From an uncultured Collinsella sp. (GTDB taxonomy: Bacteria; Actinomycetota; Coriobacteriia; Coriobacteriales; Coriobacteriaceae): a stretch of 12,782 bases of DNA. Every line of letters begins with the position of its first letter. Within the stretch, counting starts at the first letter, position 1. Below, one piece after another: positions 11,261-12,782 of the stretch. The notes below the pieces were generated by a model, which did not search any database, was not told the origin of the DNA, and saw nothing but the letters and a program-made list of their open reading frames with translations. Location of the stretch: positions 1 through 12,782 of the forward strand of contig URSO01000061.1 in assembly GCA_900550415.1 (NCBI GenBank). Reading direction: 5' to 3'. The translations under genes and the position numbers were made by a program.

Positions 11261-12610
11261 GTGCCAAAAAAGACTGAGAGCACGGGTACTGGGCTGGAAT
11301 CCTACGTTGCAAAGCTCATGGGCAACGGCTCAAACAGGACTTCGGTAACCGAGGACGAGATTCAGGTCGCCCTGAAGGATATCGATGTTTCTGACGAGCA
11401 GCTCACCGCGGTGTATTCCGCGCTGCGCAACAGCGGCATCCAGATTATCTCCGCGAGCGGTAACGACGACGCCCCCATGGACGTCGACGATGACGATAAC
11501 GATACCGATACCGACGATTTCGATGACGACGACGAGCACGATTCCGGCTCGCTCGACGATCACGAGCTCAAGATGGCCCGTCAGGCCGATGCCGAGATGG
11601 GTTCTTCCAAGAGCAAGAAGAAGCGCACCGTGCGCACGTCCCGTTCACGCTCCCGCGTGCGTGGCATCGATGCCTCCACGGTGATGCTGACCGGCGATCC
11701 GGTTCGTATGTACCTCAAAGAGATCGGCAAGGTCGACCTGCTGACCGCCTCCGAAGAGGTCGATCTGGCCATGAAGATCGAGGCCGGTCTTGAGGCCACC
11801 GAGAAACTCGAGGCCGCCGATGCCGGTGAGCTCGAGCTCACGCGTGCCGAGATGCGTCGTCTTACGCGCATTGAGAACGTGGGCCTCGAAGCCAAGCAGG
11901 CACTCATCAGCGCAAACCTGCGTCTGGTTGTCTCCATCGCCAAGCGCTATGTCGGTCGCGGCATGCTGTTTCTTGACCTGATCCAGGAGGGCAACCTCGG
12001 TCTGATTCGCGCCGTCGAGAAGTTCGACTACCAGAAGGGCTTCAAGTTCTCCACGTACGCCACGTGGTGGATCCGTCAGGCTATTACGCGTGCTATCGCC
12101 GACCAGGCCCGTACCATCCGTATTCCCGTGCACATGGTCGAGACCATCAACAAGCTCGTCCGTGTGCAGCGACAGCTCCTTCAGGACCTGGGCCGCGACC
12201 CGACCCCCGAGGAGATCGGTGCCGAGATGGACATGAGCGCCGACCGCGTCCGCGAGATCCAGAAGATCTCGCAGGAGCCCGTGTCGCTTGAGACCCCCAT
12301 CGGCGAGGAAGAGGATTCCCAGCTGGGCGACTTCATCGAGGACTCCCAGGCAATCGTTCCGCCCGATGCCGCCAGCTTCTCCATGCTACAGGAGCAGCTC
12401 ACCCAGGTGCTCGACTCGCTTGCCGATCGTGAGCGCAAGGTTATCGAGCTGCGCTTTGGCCTTATCGACGGGCATCCCCGCACGCTCGAGGAGGTCGGTC
12501 GCGAGTTTGGTGTCACGCGCGAGCGTATCCGCCAGATCGAGTCCAAGACCCTGGCCAAGCTTCGTCACCCGAGCCGCAGCAGCAAGCTCAAAGACTATAT
12601 CGAAAGCTAG
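11261..12610 (+). CDS. rpoD: primary RNA polymerase sigma factor (SigA/RpoD)
   Basis: This is the housekeeping sigma-70 factor that directs RNA polymerase to promoters. GTG at 11261 is preferred (449 residues) because AAGGGAG at 11249-11255 lies 5 nt upstream; the in-frame ATG at 11246 (454 residues) has no such site and precedes that motif. Order of parts: region 1.1-like helices (SVTEDEIQVALKDIDVSDEQ), an Asp-rich tract and a Lys/Arg/Ser-rich tract, region 1.2 (GDPVRMYLKEIGKVDLL), region 2 from about residue 219 (NLRLVVSIAKRYVGRG), region 2.3-2.4 with YATWWIRQAI (W269, W270), region 3, and the region 4 helix-turn-helix (about 408-435, TLEEVGREFGVTRERIRQIE). All core regions are intact. The small gap after dnaG and its own promoter suggest partly independent expression. 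Confidence 0.96.
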   Translation: MPKKTESTGTGLESYVAKLMGNGSNRTSVTEDEIQVALKDIDVSDEQLTAVYSALRNSGIQIISASGNDDAPMDVDDDDNDTDTDDFDDDDEHDSGSLDDHELKMARQADAEMGSSKSKKKRTVRTSRSRSRVRGIDASTVMLTGDPVRMYLKEIGKVDLLTASEEVDLAMKIEAGLEATEKLEAADAGELELTRAEMRRLTRIENVGLEAKQALISANLRLVVSIAKRYVGRGMLFLDLIQEGNLGLIRAVEKFDYQKGFKFSTYATWWIRQAITRAIADQARTIRIPVHMVETINKLVRVQRQLLQDLGRDPTPEEIGAEMDMSADRVREIQKISQEPVSLETPIGEEEDSQLGDFIEDSQAIVPPDAASFSMLQEQLTQVLDSLADRERKVIELRFGLIDGHPRTLEEVGREFGVTRERIRQIESKTLAKLRHPSRSSKLKDYIES

Positions 12611-12619
12611 TCAAGCAAG

Positions 12620-12654
12620 AAGCGCCCTCAAGCACATCCGCTTGGGGGCGCTTT
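12620..12654 (+). terminator. rho-independent terminator after rpoD
   Basis: AGCGCCCTCAAGC (12621-12633) pairs with GCTTGGGGGCGCT (12640-12652), with one G-U wobble, around a 6-nt loop; A12620 with T12653 can extend it. The stem begins about 10 nt after the rpoD stop. The T-tract is short (CTTTC), but the stem is very stable, and the position makes it the likely end of the transcript. Confidence 0.75.
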
Positions 12655-12660
12655 CATGTG

Positions 12661-12684
12661 GTCATTGGGGACGTCCCCAATGAC
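12661..12684. repeat. perfect 24-nt palindrome downstream of rpoD
   Basis: GTCATTGGGGAC (12661-12672) is followed at once by its exact reverse complement (12673-12684) with no spacer. It lies just after the rpoD terminator in non-coding sequence. Perfect GGGGACGTCCCC-centred palindromes of this kind occur as dispersed intergenic repeats in some genomes, so a REP/MITE-like element is a reasonable guess. A protein-binding site is the alternative. Confidence 0.6.
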
Positions 12685-12782
12685 TAGGTGGTTGATTTTC
12701 AATCTCAACGCAACAGCCTGAACGGACCCCGCGTTTCCGCAGCTAGCGCAACGCGGAGATAGCCCCCGGCACCTGGCCGCCG
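12685..12782. other. gene-free right end with a small inverted repeat
   Basis: No credible coding frame with a start signal is seen on either strand. CCGCGTT (12729-12735) and AACGCGG (12750-12756) can pair around a 14-nt loop. The remainder shows no recognisable promoter or RNA gene. It may belong to the same intergenic repeat as the palindrome at 12661. Confidence 0.3.

Noticed and set aside
1..12782. CRISPR array, tRNA, rRNA or integrase/transposase gene
   Set aside because: No regularly spaced repeats, no tRNA or rRNA signatures and no recombinase motifs were seen on either strand, so the mobile-element origin of the left part rests on its regulators alone.

Overview
The window joins two kinds of DNA. 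From about position 2600 to the right end it is chromosomal core sequence of a high-G+C bacterium. Gene order (nusA tail, infB, rbfA, DHH phosphoesterase, truB, ribF, dnaG, rpoD), heavy use of G/C-ending codons, and the character of the proteins (charged IF2 N-terminus, SigA-type sigma factor with an acidic N-terminus) point to an actinobacterium, most likely a Coriobacteriia member such as Collinsella. The lineage is inferred from gene content; no search was run.

Positions 1 to about 2350 are different. They have lower and more variable G+C (clearly AT-richer up to about 1500), perfect AAGGAGG-type ribosome binding sites, textbook TTGACA/TATAAT-like promoters, and small regulators typical of mobile elements of gut Clostridia. 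In order: the end of a short + strand unit at the left edge with a strong promoter pointing left out of the window (an arrangement resembling a type I toxin-antitoxin locus); a leftward XRE-type repressor gene; a regulatory interval with repeated GTTG half-sites and a perfect palindrome; a rightward 58-residue membrane protein; a leftward membrane-anchored protein; and then three rightward helix-turn-helix genes.

The third of these, starting at 2012, has no natural end. Its frame runs through about 250 bases that read better as coding on the opposite strand, and then in frame into the last ~76 codons of nusA. The 5' part of nusA, which is normally essential, is not in the window. So the region around 2350-2605 is either the edge of an element inserted in nusA, a rearrangement, or an assembly chimera. 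This is the main point to check.

Right of the junction the genes form a tightly packed, co-directional cluster: infB to rbfA 11 nt apart, rbfA/DHH overlapping 8 nt, DHH to truB 15 nt, truB/ribF overlapping 4 nt, ribF/dnaG overlapping 8 nt. After a 110-nt gap with its own likely promoter comes rpoD, closed by a strong hairpin. The cluster couples translation initiation (IF2), 30S maturation (RbfA), nanoRNA/pAp turnover (NrnA-like), tRNA pseudouridylation (TruB), FAD synthesis (RibF), replication priming (DnaG) and the housekeeping sigma factor. After rpoD is a perfect 24-nt palindrome in otherwise gene-free sequence.
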